The notes under the pieces were generated by a model that did no database searches, had not been told where the DNA came from, and saw nothing but the letters and a program-made list of their open reading frames with translations. This document shows positions 16,545-25,470 of a stretch of DNA of 64,000 bases, one piece after another. Numbering within the stretch: the first letter of the stretch is position 1; each line of letters opens with the position of its first letter. Origin of the DNA: Gemmataceae bacterium (GTDB lineage: Bacteria > Planctomycetota > Planctomycetia > Gemmatales > Gemmataceae); contig SHZY01000003.1 of the NCBI GenBank assembly GCA_009692065.1, positions 1 to 64,000 of the forward strand, read 5' to 3'. Both the position numbers and the translations under genes were made by a program.

Positions 16545-19500
16545 ATGCCACGTATTGTTACCGCGACCATGGCGATTTTTCTCACGTGCAGCGCGCTGTG
16601 CGCACAAACACCCAGCTACTCCAAGGACATCCGCCCCTTCCTCACGAAGTATTGCCTCGAATGCCACAACGCCAAGACATTGAAGGGCACGCTCAGCCTC
16701 GAAACCCACAAGGCGATGATGGACGGTTCCGACAGCGGCCCGGTGATCGTCGCGGGGCAGCCGGACAAAAGCAAGCTGGTGCTGCTGACGGAACACAAAG
16801 AAAAACCAACGATGCCGCCGCCGAAGGCGAAGTTCCAGCCGACGAAGGCCGAGATCAAGCAGCTTCGAGAGTGGGTGTTGGCGGGTGCGAAGGACGACGC
16901 GGTGAACGTCAAGGTCGAGCTACCGGTGATTAAGCCGAAAGTGCGTGGGTCGCAGCCCGTTACCGCTCTTTACTGTTCCAGGGCGCCCGACGAAGTCTTG
17001 GGCATCGCGCGAGAAAATACCGTGACCCACATCATATTGAGCCCCTCCAATTTTGGAGACCGGAGCAGGTACGACACGCAGGGGAAGGGTTCCGTTACGG
17101 CGTTGGCGGCAGTTCAAGGCACGATAATCGCGCAGCCCCGATTTGTGGCATTGAGCCGCCCAGGCGAGCACGGTAGCGTCCGCGTCGGATTTGGCGACAA
17201 CTTGAAGGGGGAACATCCAGCCCACACGAACACTATTCTCGATCTCGTTGTTGACAAGGCGGGGCGTTGGCTTGCATCGGCAAGTTATGACACGCGAATT
17301 CACGTGAAGGAATGGCAAGGCGAGAAATTCCACATCCTCAAAGAACACAGCGACGCCGTCTACGGTCTAGCGTTCAATCCCGACGGCACACTGCTCGCGT
17401 CCGTGTCTGCGGATCGGGCCATGAAGGTATTCGATGTCGAAAAAGGCAAGCTACTCTACACTCTCGGCGAAGCGACCGATTGGCTTTACACGGTCGCCTG
17501 GAGCCCGGACGGCAGATACCTCGTCTCCGGCGGCGTCGATAAGAGCCTTCGCGTCTACGAGGCCCTCCGGCCCCTTACGGGGACCGGCTCGCCATGGAAT
17601 TCCGGCGCAAAGCTGCGGCAATCGGTGTTCGCGCATGAGGGCGCAGTGCAGAAGGTCGTGTTCACCAGCGATTCAAAGACGCTCTATTCCGTCGGCCAGG
17701 ACCGCGTCGTCAAGGCGTGGGACATCGAGAAGATGGCCGAACGCAAGGTCTACGACAAGCAGCCCGAGACGGTCCTTTGTCTGGCGTTGCGCGAGGACGC
17801 GGGGCAGTTCATCGTTGGCCGCTATGACGGCATCGTGCAATTGATCGACATGAAGTCCGGCAAGGTCGTGCATGAGTTCGGCCAGGTGAAAGAAGGGGAG
17901 AAGGGGAGAAAGAAAGAAGGGGAGGAGAAACCGGCGCGAAACCCGCAGGCGAGCGCGGCGAGCCTGCGGGACCAAGTTCCGGCCATTACCAACATCGCCG
18001 GCACGCTCGACCGCGCCGGCGCCGTCCACGTTCACCGCATCGACGTCAAGAAAGACCAGCAGCTCGGCGTGCAGCTCATCAAGGCGAAGGACTCCAAGAT
18101 CGAACCCGTCCTCACGGTCACGGACAAGGCCGGCCGCATCATTGCCGATAGCTACGACGGCCATCTCGGCGTCATGTTTCCCGCTGAGGGCAACTACTCC
18201 ATAAGTGTGCGCGATCGCGAGTACCGTGGTGGGCCCGACTTCAAGTATCAGCTCAAGCTCGGCGAGATCCCGATCGTTATGTCGGTGTTCCCGATGGGCA
18301 TGCCGCGCGGCACGAAGGGGGACATCCATCTCGACGGCGTATTCTTACCGAAGAAAGTAATACCGCTGGCCGTCGCCAAGGACGCCGGATTCGCTCAGAT
18401 GTTGCCGCTTTCCATCGGCAACGGCGTCCTCGGCAAGGCGCAGATCGTAGTCGGCGAATACCCGGAGTTCATCGGCGGCGGCAAGATGTCGGTCAACAGC
18501 ACCGCCAACGGCCGCATCGAGAAAGATAACCAAAAAGATCTATGGAGCTTCAGCGCCAAGAAAGGCCAGCGGCTCATCGTCGAGGCCAACGCCCGCCGCA
18601 TCGGCAGCCGGCTCGACTCCGTCATCGAGATTCTCCACAAGAACGACCAGCCGGTGCCCCGCGCCGTTCTGCGTTGCCAGGCGAAGACGAATGTCACTTT
18701 TCGCGATCACGATTCGGCGCAAGGCGGCATCCGCATCGATGTCTGGAGCGAACTGGCAACCAACGATTTACTTTACGTCGGCAACGAGCTGATGAAGATC
18801 AAGGAATTGCCTACGCATCCCGACGCGGATTGCAATTTCTTCGCGACCGACGGCAAACGGCTCACGTACCTCGATACGACGCCAACGCATCATGCCAACA
18901 ACACGCCGATGTACAAGGTGTCGCTGCATCCGCCCGGCACCACGTTTCCGCCCAACGGGTTCCCCGTCTTCACGCTCTATTACAAGAACGACGACGGCGG
19001 GCCCGGTTATGGCCGTGATTCGCGCCTCATCTTCGATCCGCCCGCCGACGGCGAGTACAAGGTGCGCATCGCCGACGCGCGCGGCATGGGGGGCGTTAAC
19101 TTCGGCTATCGGCTAACCATCCGGCCCCCGCATGAGCATTTCACCTTGCGCGCGACGCCAACGGCACCCATCGTCTCACGCGGCGGCGCCGTGCCGATCA
19201 CTATCACCGCCGAGCGCATCGATGGGTTCGACGGCCCGATCCTGGTGAAACCGCAACTGCCGTCCGGCTTCCACATGCCGGCGACAACGATCGAAGCAGG
19301 GACCTACACGACCACCGTTGCGCTGTTCGCTGACGTTGACGCCAAGTTGCCGAAGAGAATTCTGACACTGATACTCGAAAGCAGCAGCACCCAGGCGACC
19401 GGCCTGCGGTTCCCCCCGACCTTGGCCATTCTCGACATGCCAAAGCTGATCGAGCCGGGCGACATCGTGACGACGACGGCGGAGTCGGAGGTGTCGATCA

Positions 19501-19778
19501 AGCCGGGCCAGCAAACGAAAATGCTCGTGAAGATCGAACGCAGGAATGGCTTCAAGGGCCGCGTGCCGCTCGACGTCAAGGGTTTGCCGCACGGCGTGCG
19601 CGTGCTCGACATTGGCCTGAACGGCATCCTGGTGAACGAGAACGAGACAACGCGCACGGTGGTCCTTTACGCCGAGCCGTGGGTGCAGACGCAGGAGCAT
19701 CCGTTCGTGGTGCTTGCGAAGCGTGAGGGGAAGAACACGGAGCACGCGGCGAAATCGGTGATGTTGAAGGTGAAATAA
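16545..19778 (+). CDS. secreted c-type cytochrome domain / WD40 / pre-peptidase-like giant protein
   Basis: A 1077-residue exported protein. Signal peptide to CAQTPSYSKDI; PSCyt1-type haem domain with YCLECHNAK (CxxCH) and a GAKDD end at about residue 120; about five WD40 blades between residues 225 and 440 (for example GLAFNPDGTLLASVSADRAM); a lysine-glutamate rich linker with a palindrome-derived segment; then beta-rich domains related to bacterial pre-peptidase C-terminal domains, including IVSRGGAVPITITAERIDGF. Such proteins sit in planctomycete operons with DUF1501/DUF1553 genes, here immediately upstream. The substrate is unknown. Confidence 0.85.
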   Translation: MPRIVTATMAIFLTCSALCAQTPSYSKDIRPFLTKYCLECHNAKTLKGTLSLETHKAMMDGSDSGPVIVAGQPDKSKLVLLTEHKEKPTMPPPKAKFQPTKAEIKQLREWVLAGAKDDAVNVKVELPVIKPKVRGSQPVTALYCSRAPDEVLGIARENTVTHIILSPSNFGDRSRYDTQGKGSVTALAAVQGTIIAQPRFVALSRPGEHGSVRVGFGDNLKGEHPAHTNTILDLVVDKAGRWLASASYDTRIHVKEWQGEKFHILKEHSDAVYGLAFNPDGTLLASVSADRAMKVFDVEKGKLLYTLGEATDWLYTVAWSPDGRYLVSGGVDKSLRVYEALRPLTGTGSPWNSGAKLRQSVFAHEGAVQKVVFTSDSKTLYSVGQDRVVKAWDIEKMAERKVYDKQPETVLCLALREDAGQFIVGRYDGIVQLIDMKSGKVVHEFGQVKEGEKGRKKEGEEKPARNPQASAASLRDQVPAITNIAGTLDRAGAVHVHRIDVKKDQQLGVQLIKAKDSKIEPVLTVTDKAGRIIADSYDGHLGVMFPAEGNYSISVRDREYRGGPDFKYQLKLGEIPIVMSVFPMGMPRGTKGDIHLDGVFLPKKVIPLAVAKDAGFAQMLPLSIGNGVLGKAQIVVGEYPEFIGGGKMSVNSTANGRIEKDNQKDLWSFSAKKGQRLIVEANARRIGSRLDSVIEILHKNDQPVPRAVLRCQAKTNVTFRDHDSAQGGIRIDVWSELATNDLLYVGNELMKIKELPTHPDADCNFFATDGKRLTYLDTTPTHHANNTPMYKVSLHPPGTTFPPNGFPVFTLYYKNDDGGPGYGRDSRLIFDPPADGEYKVRIADARGMGGVNFGYRLTIRPPHEHFTLRATPTAPIVSRGGAVPITITAERIDGFDGPILVKPQLPSGFHMPATTIEAGTYTTTVALFADVDAKLPKRILTLILESSSTQATGLRFPPTLAILDMPKLIEPGDIVTTTAESEVSIKPGQQTKMLVKIERRNGFKGRVPLDVKGLPHGVRVLDIGLNGILVNENETTRTVVLYAEPWVQTQEHPFVVLAKREGKNTEHAAKSVMLKVK
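17888..17970. repeat. in-gene homopurine tract plus palindrome
   Basis: Positions 17888-17930 are 43 consecutive purines, encoding a KEGEKGRKKEGEE-like linker. They are followed by CCCGCAGGC (17942-17950) and its complement GCCTGCGGG (17962-17970). Both are translated in frame between WD40 blades and the C-terminal domains. Confidence 0.75.
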
Positions 19779-19784
19779 TCGGTA

Positions 19785-19833
19785 TTCGTTTAGCGCCCGA
19801 GTCGCACGCCGCTTTGCGCGGGCGTTAAACGAA
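19785..19833. repeat. palindrome with GTTTAGCGCCCG foot
   Basis: TTCGTTTAGCGCCCG (19785-19799) pairs with CGGGCGTTAAACGAA (19819-19833) with one mismatch. It lies between two convergent genes (stops at 19778 and 19840) and is well placed as a bidirectional terminator. Confidence 0.85.
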
Positions 19834-19839
19834 GTGAGG

Positions 19840-21072
19840 TCACTCCAGCTTCGCCAACGGCCCCAGCGCCAGCACTGTCAACTCGTCGAACGGATACCGA
19901 TCCAGCACGCCGCGGATGTCCTTCAAGCTCACCGCGTCGAAGTTCACCAACTCTTCATCGACGCTGCGGTACGTCTTCAAATAGGTCCAGCCCATGCCGA
20001 GCGCTTGCATGCGGCCCATCGGGCGTTCGCTGCCGCGGACCACGCGCGAGAGGATCTTGCTCTTGGCGACGGCGAGTTCCTCGTCGCTGACGCCTTCGTG
20101 CTGCACCTCGCGCAGAATTTCCTGGATGAGCGCGAGGTTGTCCTGCGTGTTCTCTGGCTCGCAACTGAACGACGTGAAGTAGCTGCCGGTGCCTTCGTAA
20201 TCATGGAAGCTCATGTCTGCGGCCTCGGCACGGCCGGGATCGACGAGGGCCCAGTAGAACCGGCTGCCGGAATCGTCGCCGACGATCATCGCCAGCGTGT
20301 CGGCGGCATAGCGCTCGGGCGAATCGGCGGCGGGAGCCGGCGCGAGCATGAAGACCTGCTCCTGGTTCAGCTTCTCTTTCGTCATCACCTGCTGATACTT
20401 CCGTGGCTCAACCGGCTTGATGTTGCCGCGCGGAGCTGTGCCGGTCGGCCAACTGCCGCATTGCTTTTCGACCAGCTTCACTGCGTCGTCCCATTTGAAG
20501 TTGCCGGCGAGCGAAACCGTGATGTTCGGGGCGACGTAGCGGCGGTCATAGTACGCTTGCATCTGATCGCGAGAGAGGGCCGTGATGCTCTCCTTGGTGC
20601 CGAGAATGCTGTTGCCCAGCGGGTGCTCATTGAAGAATGCTTTTTTGGCGTTGTCGTAGGCACACCACATCGGTTGATCGTCGTACATGCCGATTTCTTC
20701 GATGATGACGTTTTTCTCCATGTCGAAGTCGTCGCCGCGCAGGGATGGCCGCAGGATGTCGGCAAGAATATCAACGGCTTGCGGCAAGTACTCCGGCAGG
20801 ATCGCCGCGTAAAAGACAGTGTTCTCCTCGCTGGTGAAGGCGTTGTAGCTGGCGCCGATGCGGTCGAAATCGTAGTTGACCTGGAGGGCAGTGCGGTGCG
20901 GCGTTCCCTTGAATACCATGTGTTCGAGGAAATGCGAGACACCAGAAACCTCGGGTGTCTCATCGCGTGAGCCGGTCTTGACGAAGAAGCCGATGGCGAC
21001 CGAGCGGGCCGACGGGCTGATCTCGCCGACGATGGTGAGGCCATTGTTGAGGACGTGTTTATGGAAGGACAT
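19840..21072 (-). CDS. M16 family zinc peptidase, catalytic subunit
   Basis: A 410-residue M16B peptidase. The inverted zinc motif HxxEH is present as SHFLEHMVFKG near residue 60, with the downstream glutamate region VIIEEIGMYDD. M16B enzymes degrade or process peptides and often work as a pair with an inactive partner. The partner is the gene immediately upstream (21139-22374), which lacks the motif. Start: ATG at 21072, giving MSFHKHVLNNGLTIV, the usual family beginning; the longer frame to 21123 is palindrome sequence. No signal peptide. Confidence 0.92.
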   Translation of the reverse strand: MSFHKHVLNNGLTIVGEISPSARSVAIGFFVKTGSRDETPEVSGVSHFLEHMVFKGTPHRTALQVNYDFDRIGASYNAFTSEENTVFYAAILPEYLPQAVDILADILRPSLRGDDFDMEKNVIIEEIGMYDDQPMWCAYDNAKKAFFNEHPLGNSILGTKESITALSRDQMQAYYDRRYVAPNITVSLAGNFKWDDAVKLVEKQCGSWPTGTAPRGNIKPVEPRKYQQVMTKEKLNQEQVFMLAPAPAADSPERYAADTLAMIVGDDSGSRFYWALVDPGRAEAADMSFHDYEGTGSYFTSFSCEPENTQDNLALIQEILREVQHEGVSDEELAVAKSKILSRVVRGSERPMGRMQALGMGWTYLKTYRSVDEELVNFDAVSLKDIRGVLDRYPFDELTVLALGPLAKLE

Positions 21073-21090
21073 ACGTAGGTTCCTGTATTT

Positions 21091-21144
21091 GTTTAACGGC
21101 CGCAGTGCGCCACGCGGACGCATGGCGCGCTGCGGCCGCTAAAC
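21091..21144. repeat. palindrome, GTTTAACGGCCGC arms
   Basis: Arms at 21091-21112 and 21123-21144 pair with few mismatches (GTTTAACGGCCGCAGTGCGC and GCGCGCTGCGGCCGCTAAAC). The right arm contains the stop codon (TAG on the minus strand, 21139-21141) of the upstream peptidase gene, and the arm ends in the same GTTTA foot as other palindromes here. Confidence 0.85.
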
Positions 21145-22374
21145 GGGGAGCGTCAACGGATTCTTGCCCAGCGTCACAATCGTGAAATCGCGCGGCGGAT
21201 ATTTCTTCACGTGTTCGAGAATGCTCGCTGGGGCCAGCGCGTCGACCGCTTGCTGAATTTCCTCCGTCGGACGGACTCGGCCCAGGTAGTACCAATCGGA
21301 TGCCAGCGCGCCGGCGCGCGATGACGTCGATTCTTCCTGCATGATGACAGATGACTTCAGGCCAGCGCGGACACGTTGCACTTCTTCTTCACTCACGCCT
21401 TCGATCATGCGTTTGAGTTCGCCGATGGTGACGTCGAGCGTCTCCTGGGCACGCTCGGTGGTCGTGCCTGCATAGCAGAGAACTCCCGCGACCTGCTTGA
21501 ACGTTTGATAGTTGGCGCTGACGGAGTAGCACAGGCCTCGCTTTTCGCGTACCTCGGTGAAGAGACGAGCGCCCATGCCGCCCGACAGGACCTGCACGGC
21601 GCCGAGGGCGGTGTAATATTCAGGATGGCCGAAGGGGACGCTCGCATAGCCGATGACGATTTGCGTCTGCGTCGTGTCCTTTTCCAGGTGGGCGTTGCCC
21701 TTGATGGGCGGCGTCAATTCCGGTGGCGGCGTGGCGGCGCCCTTCCAGTCGCCGAACAGCTTCTCGACTTGATCTCGCAGCGGCTGCCATTCCATGTTGC
21801 CGGCGACCGACAGAATGATTCCCTTCGGCCCGAACCTCGCGGCATGGAATGCGCGAAGGCTCTCCGGCGTGATGCGTGAGATTGTCTCCTCGGTGCCGCG
21901 GCGATCTTGACCGAGCGGCGCCGGCCAGAAGCGGCGGCGCATCTCGACCATCACCTTGGCGCGAGGTTCATCTTCGAGTGATTGCAAGTCTTGCAGCGCC
22001 AGCGACTTGACGGAATCAAGTTCTTCCGCCGGCAGATGCGGCCGCAGCAGCACATCGGCGAACAGTTCCAGCGAAGGGGGGATGTTTCGGGCCAGCGTCG
22101 AGCCCCAGAGTCGCAGGTGCAACTGGCCGACGCTTTCGGAGTGATCGAGGCCCAGGCTGTCCATCGCCAGGCTGAGCGCCCGGCTATCGCGATCGCCGGC
22201 GCCGCGGGTGATCATGTCCGAGAAGATCGACACCAGCCCGATCTGCCCCGGCGGATCGTAAGCACAGCCCGCCGGCACCAGGAAGTTGACCGCGGCCGAA
22301 CGCACGTGATCCATGCGTTCCAAGAGCAACGTCAGGCCATTGGAGAGCGTATGTTGAAAGACTTGTTGGGCCAC
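21139..22374 (-). CDS. M16 family peptidase-like protein, non-catalytic subunit
   Basis: A 411-residue M16 protein starting MAQQVFQHTLSNGLTLLLER. Where the zinc motif should be it reads GLVSIFSDMITRGAG, so HxxEH is missing and it cannot bind zinc in the normal way. It retains the glycine-rich loop and substrate-side features (GGMGARLFTEVREKRGLCYSV). This is the pattern of the alpha subunit of heterodimeric M16B peptidases. It is transcribed first, followed by the catalytic subunit after a palindromic spacer. Its stop codon lies inside that palindrome. Confidence 0.9.
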   Translation of the reverse strand: MAQQVFQHTLSNGLTLLLERMDHVRSAAVNFLVPAGCAYDPPGQIGLVSIFSDMITRGAGDRDSRALSLAMDSLGLDHSESVGQLHLRLWGSTLARNIPPSLELFADVLLRPHLPAEELDSVKSLALQDLQSLEDEPRAKVMVEMRRRFWPAPLGQDRRGTEETISRITPESLRAFHAARFGPKGIILSVAGNMEWQPLRDQVEKLFGDWKGAATPPPELTPPIKGNAHLEKDTTQTQIVIGYASVPFGHPEYYTALGAVQVLSGGMGARLFTEVREKRGLCYSVSANYQTFKQVAGVLCYAGTTTERAQETLDVTIGELKRMIEGVSEEEVQRVRAGLKSSVIMQEESTSSRAGALASDWYYLGRVRPTEEIQQAVDALAPASILEHVKKYPPRDFTIVTLGKNPLTLPV

Positions 22375-22392
22375 GATGGTTTACCATAGTTT

Positions 22393-22436
22393 GTTTAGCC
22401 GGCGAGCTTGCTCGCCGCGTTGCCTGTGCGCTAAAC
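22393..22436. repeat. palindrome with GTTTAGC...GCGCTAAAC tips
   Basis: The tips GTTTAGC (22393) and GCTAAAC (ending 22436) are complementary and enclose a separate hairpin GGCGAGCTTGCTCGCC (22401-22416). The tip matches the GTTTAG foot of other repeats but the stem differs. It lies between the GNAT gene and the M16 pair. Confidence 0.7.
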
Positions 22437-22458
22437 CTATTCTACGGAGAAGGTCAAA

Positions 22459-23058
22459 TCACAGCGTCCAGTCCGGACTGAAAAGCGGCTCAAGGCGATA
22501 GGTGGATGGCTCGACCATGCGGTAAAAAGTCTTGCGGAAGCGAAAGCCGATCTGACGATACATGCGCACAGCGGCATCGTTCTGTGCGGTCACCTCCAGA
22601 GTCGCCTTGCCCAAGCCGTGACGGCGAAACCCATGCAACGCTTGCAAGAGCAGCGCCATGCCGAGACCGCGGCCTCTATGGGCGGGGATGACGCCAAGAT
22701 TCTGGATGCTCCCCAGGCCCGTGCGGTCCGAGACTCCTTGCACCGTGGCGACATGGGTTTCTCCCTGCGCGATCAGCCAGGTCGAGTCGGGGCGGAAGCC
22801 GATCCGCAAGGCGATTTCACGCATGAGCCGAGTGCAACCGGCGCGATTGCTGAGATTTGGAAAGACGACGCCGTCGAGTTCATCCCGGAAGCACTGGTAC
22901 TTCACCTCGGCATGCGCTTCGAGCAGCCGAGCTTCCCAGGGAATCCAGGCATAGCCTTCGGGGAGAGTCGCCACCGGCGGCAACGGAGCGACCAAATCCA
23001 GCTCCATGCGGTAGCGCTTGAAGTACTTGACGTCAGTCGGTTCGAGCGCGGCGGCCAT
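22459..23058 (-). CDS. GNAT family N-acetyltransferase
   Basis: A 199-residue GNAT acetyltransferase. The acetyl-CoA pyrophosphate loop is visible as LGVIPAHRGRGLGMALL (R/Q-x-x-G-x-G/A type), followed by the typical ATLEVTAQNDAAVRMYRQIGF segment. The substrate is unknown. Start: ATG at 23058 (MAAALEPTDV); a GTG nine bases upstream is possible and no ribosome-binding site decides between them. It is divergent from the aldo-keto reductase gene. Confidence 0.88.
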   Translation of the reverse strand: MAAALEPTDVKYFKRYRMELDLVAPLPPVATLPEGYAWIPWEARLLEAHAEVKYQCFRDELDGVVFPNLSNRAGCTRLMREIALRIGFRPDSTWLIAQGETHVATVQGVSDRTGLGSIQNLGVIPAHRGRGLGMALLLQALHGFRRHGLGKATLEVTAQNDAAVRMYRQIGFRFRKTFYRMVEPSTYRLEPLFSPDWTL

Positions 23059-23222
23059 CGGCGGCACCGAAAACTATGTCGATGGTTCAGACGGAAAGCG
23101 GGTATCATACCATGCCGCCAGGGCTTGTCAAAAGAAAGCGGGAGCAACTTTTCGAGATTTACGCCCGAATCACCCGCACCGGCGAATCGCGTTCCTTGCT
23201 AGCGCTTCGGGCTCAACGGCCA

Positions 23223-23228
23223 TATAAT
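23223..23228 (+). promoter_or_regulatory. candidate -10 box of the aldo-keto reductase gene
   Basis: A perfect TATAAT at 23223-23228 would give a transcript with a leader of about 35 bases, containing AAGGA before the ATG at 23270. No good -35 hexamer lies 16-18 bases upstream, so the call is tentative. Confidence 0.4.
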
Positions 23229-23269
23229 CCCTCCGTCGTTCGATTCGCGTCATCGTCAAGGAACCTGCC

Positions 23270-24250
23270 ATGAAAACTGTCCGTATGGGCCGCACCGGCT
23301 TGAAGGTCTCCGAGATTTGTCTGGGCACCATGACGTTTGGCTATCAGTGTGACGAGAAGACATCGTTCGCCATCATGAACAAGGCGACGGACGGCGGCGT
23401 TTACTTCATCGACACGGCCGACGTCTATCCGGTGCCCCCTACGGTCGAAACGGCAGGACGCACCGAGGAAATCGTCGGCCGCTGGCTGAAAGGGCAGCGC
23501 GATCGCTTCGTACTGGCCACCAAATGTCGGATGAAGGTTGGACCAAGCAGCAACGACGAAGGACTTTCGCGCCGGCACATTATTCAGGCAGTGGATGACA
23601 GTCTGCGCCGGCTGCAAACCGATTACATCGATCTCTACCAGCCCCACAGCTTTGATGCCGAGACGCCGATCGAAGAAACCTTGCGGGCGCTCGACGATGT
23701 CGTTCGGCAAGGCAAGGTCCGCTATCTCGGCTGCTCCAACTATCCGGCGTGGCAAGTCGCCCTCGCGCTCGGCGTCAGCGCTGCCCACGACTGGGCCCGC
23801 TTCGACTGTGTGCAGCCACGCTACAATCTCCTTTTTCGCGATCCGGAAGCCGAGCTACTGCCGCTCTGCCGCGATCAGGGTGTGGGCGTCATTGCGTATA
23901 ATCCCTTGGCGGGCGGATTTCTGACTGGCAAGTATCAGACACTCGATGCACCGCCGGAAAAGACCCGATTCAGCCTTGGCAAGACCGGCGATCTCTACCG
24001 CGAGCGCTACTGGCAGCAAGCCCAGCTCGAGGCAGTGAACGAGTTGCAGAAGTATTTTCAGCCTCGCGGCAAATCGATCTTGCAGGTGGCCATTGCCTGG
24101 GTGCTGGCACAGTCGGGGATCACCTCGGCGATCGTTGGCGCGAGCAAACCGGAGCAGATGGACGCCAGCCTTGCCTCGGTCAATGTGACGCTCGATGCGG
24201 AGGAAAAGGAAGTCTGCAATCGGGCGTGGTATCATTTGCCGCGGAGATAG
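23270..24250 (+). CDS. aldo-keto reductase
   Basis: A 326-residue NADPH-dependent reductase of the AKR superfamily (TIM barrel). It starts MKTVRMGRTGLKVSEICLG, the usual AKR start; catalytic Asp and Tyr are in YFIDTADVYP, Lys in ATKCRMKVG and His in DLYQPHSFD. The NADP-binding C-terminal part includes AIVGASKPEQM. Closest subgroup appears to be YajO/Tas-like, substrate unknown. It ends 3 bases before a perfect 32-base palindrome that is a good terminator candidate. Confidence 0.93.
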   Translation: MKTVRMGRTGLKVSEICLGTMTFGYQCDEKTSFAIMNKATDGGVYFIDTADVYPVPPTVETAGRTEEIVGRWLKGQRDRFVLATKCRMKVGPSSNDEGLSRRHIIQAVDDSLRRLQTDYIDLYQPHSFDAETPIEETLRALDDVVRQGKVRYLGCSNYPAWQVALALGVSAAHDWARFDCVQPRYNLLFRDPEAELLPLCRDQGVGVIAYNPLAGGFLTGKYQTLDAPPEKTRFSLGKTGDLYRERYWQQAQLEAVNELQKYFQPRGKSILQVAIAWVLAQSGITSAIVGASKPEQMDASLASVNVTLDAEEKEVCNRAWYHLPRR

Positions 24251-24252
24251 CG

Positions 24253-24284
24253 GAAAGCCCAGGGACGGCCGTCCCTGGGCTTTC
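24253..24284. terminator. perfect palindrome, likely terminator after the aldo-keto reductase
   Basis: GAAAGCCCAGGGACGG (24253-24268) is followed directly by its reverse complement ending at 24284. The 16-bp stem just after the stop at 24250 would form a very stable hairpin. There is no T run after it, so it may instead be one more dispersed palindrome. Confidence 0.65.
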
Positions 24285-24298
24285 TCGAGGATTCAATC

Positions 24299-24682
24299 AT
24301 GTGGATCTGTCCAACATGCGGCGAGCCGCACCAGGACCAGTTCAAGGAATGCTGGAGGTGCATTGGCGCAGAGATGCACCAGCACTTCACCGAGGTCCAG
24401 CCGCCACCGGTGCCGGCGAAACCCGAGCGACCGTTGCGCCCCTTGAGCTCGATTCTCTTTCGCATGGTGGCTGGGTTTGCCATCACAATGCTACTTGCGA
24501 TTGCAATCCTCCAAGGCCGGGGCCTCCCGCTCTTCGAGGTAGCCATGGCGGGAGCAACCATCGGTGCGGGGTTCAGCCTGCTGGTAGGCTTTACCTTGTG
24601 GGTGTTGTTTCCTTTCCAATCGGGCGCGGCGCCAACTGAATTAACGGATCGGGAGCAGCCGGAGGAAGACGCATTTCATTGA
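24299..24682 (+). CDS. small membrane protein with N-terminal zinc ribbon
   Basis: A 127-residue protein with CPTCGEPHQDQFKECWRC (four cysteines in two CxxC pairs, a zinc-ribbon pattern) at residues 4-21, a proline-rich linker, and two hydrophobic segments (about residues 55-72 and 78-105). The tail is acidic. I do not recognise a named family; similar ribbon-plus-two-helix proteins are common in planctomycetes. It is probably an inner-membrane protein with the ribbon in the cytosol. The ATG at 24299 begins right after the palindrome. Confidence 0.7.
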   Translation: MWICPTCGEPHQDQFKECWRCIGAEMHQHFTEVQPPPVPAKPERPLRPLSSILFRMVAGFAITMLLAIAILQGRGLPLFEVAMAGATIGAGFSLLVGFTLWVLFPFQSGAAPTELTDREQPEEDAFH

Positions 24683-24857
24683 CATTGTGCCGAAACCGCC
24701 CACTACTGTGCGGATCCATTGCGAATCAACTCGTGAAGATTGTTTTTTGCGGTGAAAATCGCCGAAGTCTCACAAAGTCTCATTGACGATCGTTGGCATG
24801 CGTTTTGCTTTCTCCTTGCAGTGCCTGGAAAATCCACCACTTCGAAGAAGGTGCCGC

Positions 24858-25391
24858 ATGAACCAGCACACCAAGTCACTGATGAGTCTGTGCGCGGCCG
24901 ACATCATGTCGGCGCATGTCGTGATGGTCCCGCGTGAGATGTCGCTGCAAGGGGCCGCCCGCATGCTGGCCCGCGCCGGCGTCACCGGCGCTCCCGTCGT
25001 GGATAGCCACGGCCGCTGCATCGGCGTGCTCTCGGCAACCGACTTCATGCACTGGGTTGAAAAAGATCGCGTCGTCGGTGCCGCCAAAGGGCCGCGTGAG
25101 TCGATGTGCAGCGCCTGGCAGATTCCCACCGATTCCATCGAACCGACTTGCCGGGTCGAGGACTTCATGACCAAGGATCCCGTCATCGTGGTGGGAGGCA
25201 CCAGGATCGGCGAACTAGCGCGCATGATGATGGACGCGCACATCCACCGCTTGATCGTCATCGATGGCGCGTCGCAGCGGCCGATCGGTATCGTGTCCAC
25301 CATGGATATCCTGGCCGCCGTCGCGCGGGCGGACAAGAAGCAACCTGCCGCCGCCGCCACAGCCTACGCCATGGCCGGCGCAGATCGTTAA
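24858..25391 (+). CDS. two-CBS-domain protein, first of a tandem pair
   Basis: A 177-residue stand-alone CBS pair. CBS1 starts at ADIMSAHVVMVPREMS and contains VTGAPVVDSHGRCIGVLSATD; CBS2 starts at VEDFMTKDPVIVV and contains HIHRLIVIDGASQRPIGIVS. CBS pairs bind adenine nucleotides and act as energy or redox sensors. Start: ATG at 24858 with GAAGG upstream. A second CBS gene follows after a palindrome, and the two may have arisen by duplication or form a heteromer. Confidence 0.85.
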   Translation: MNQHTKSLMSLCAADIMSAHVVMVPREMSLQGAARMLARAGVTGAPVVDSHGRCIGVLSATDFMHWVEKDRVVGAAKGPRESMCSAWQIPTDSIEPTCRVEDFMTKDPVIVVGGTRIGELARMMMDAHIHRLIVIDGASQRPIGIVSTMDILAAVARADKKQPAAAATAYAMAGADR

Positions 25392-25399
25392 CCGTTTTC

Positions 25400-25446
25400 G
25401 CCGCTCGCGGCGTAGCCAGGGACGCCGCTGCTACGCCGCAAGCGGC
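25400..25446. repeat. palindrome, GCCGCTTGCGGCGTAGC family
   Basis: Arms at 25400-25416 and 25430-25446 pair with one mismatch around 13 bases. It lies between the two CBS genes. A relative with GCCGCTTGCGGCTTAG arms is at 47688-47741. Confidence 0.8.
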
Positions 25447-25470
25447 AACACCAAGGGAAGGAGGTCAGCC

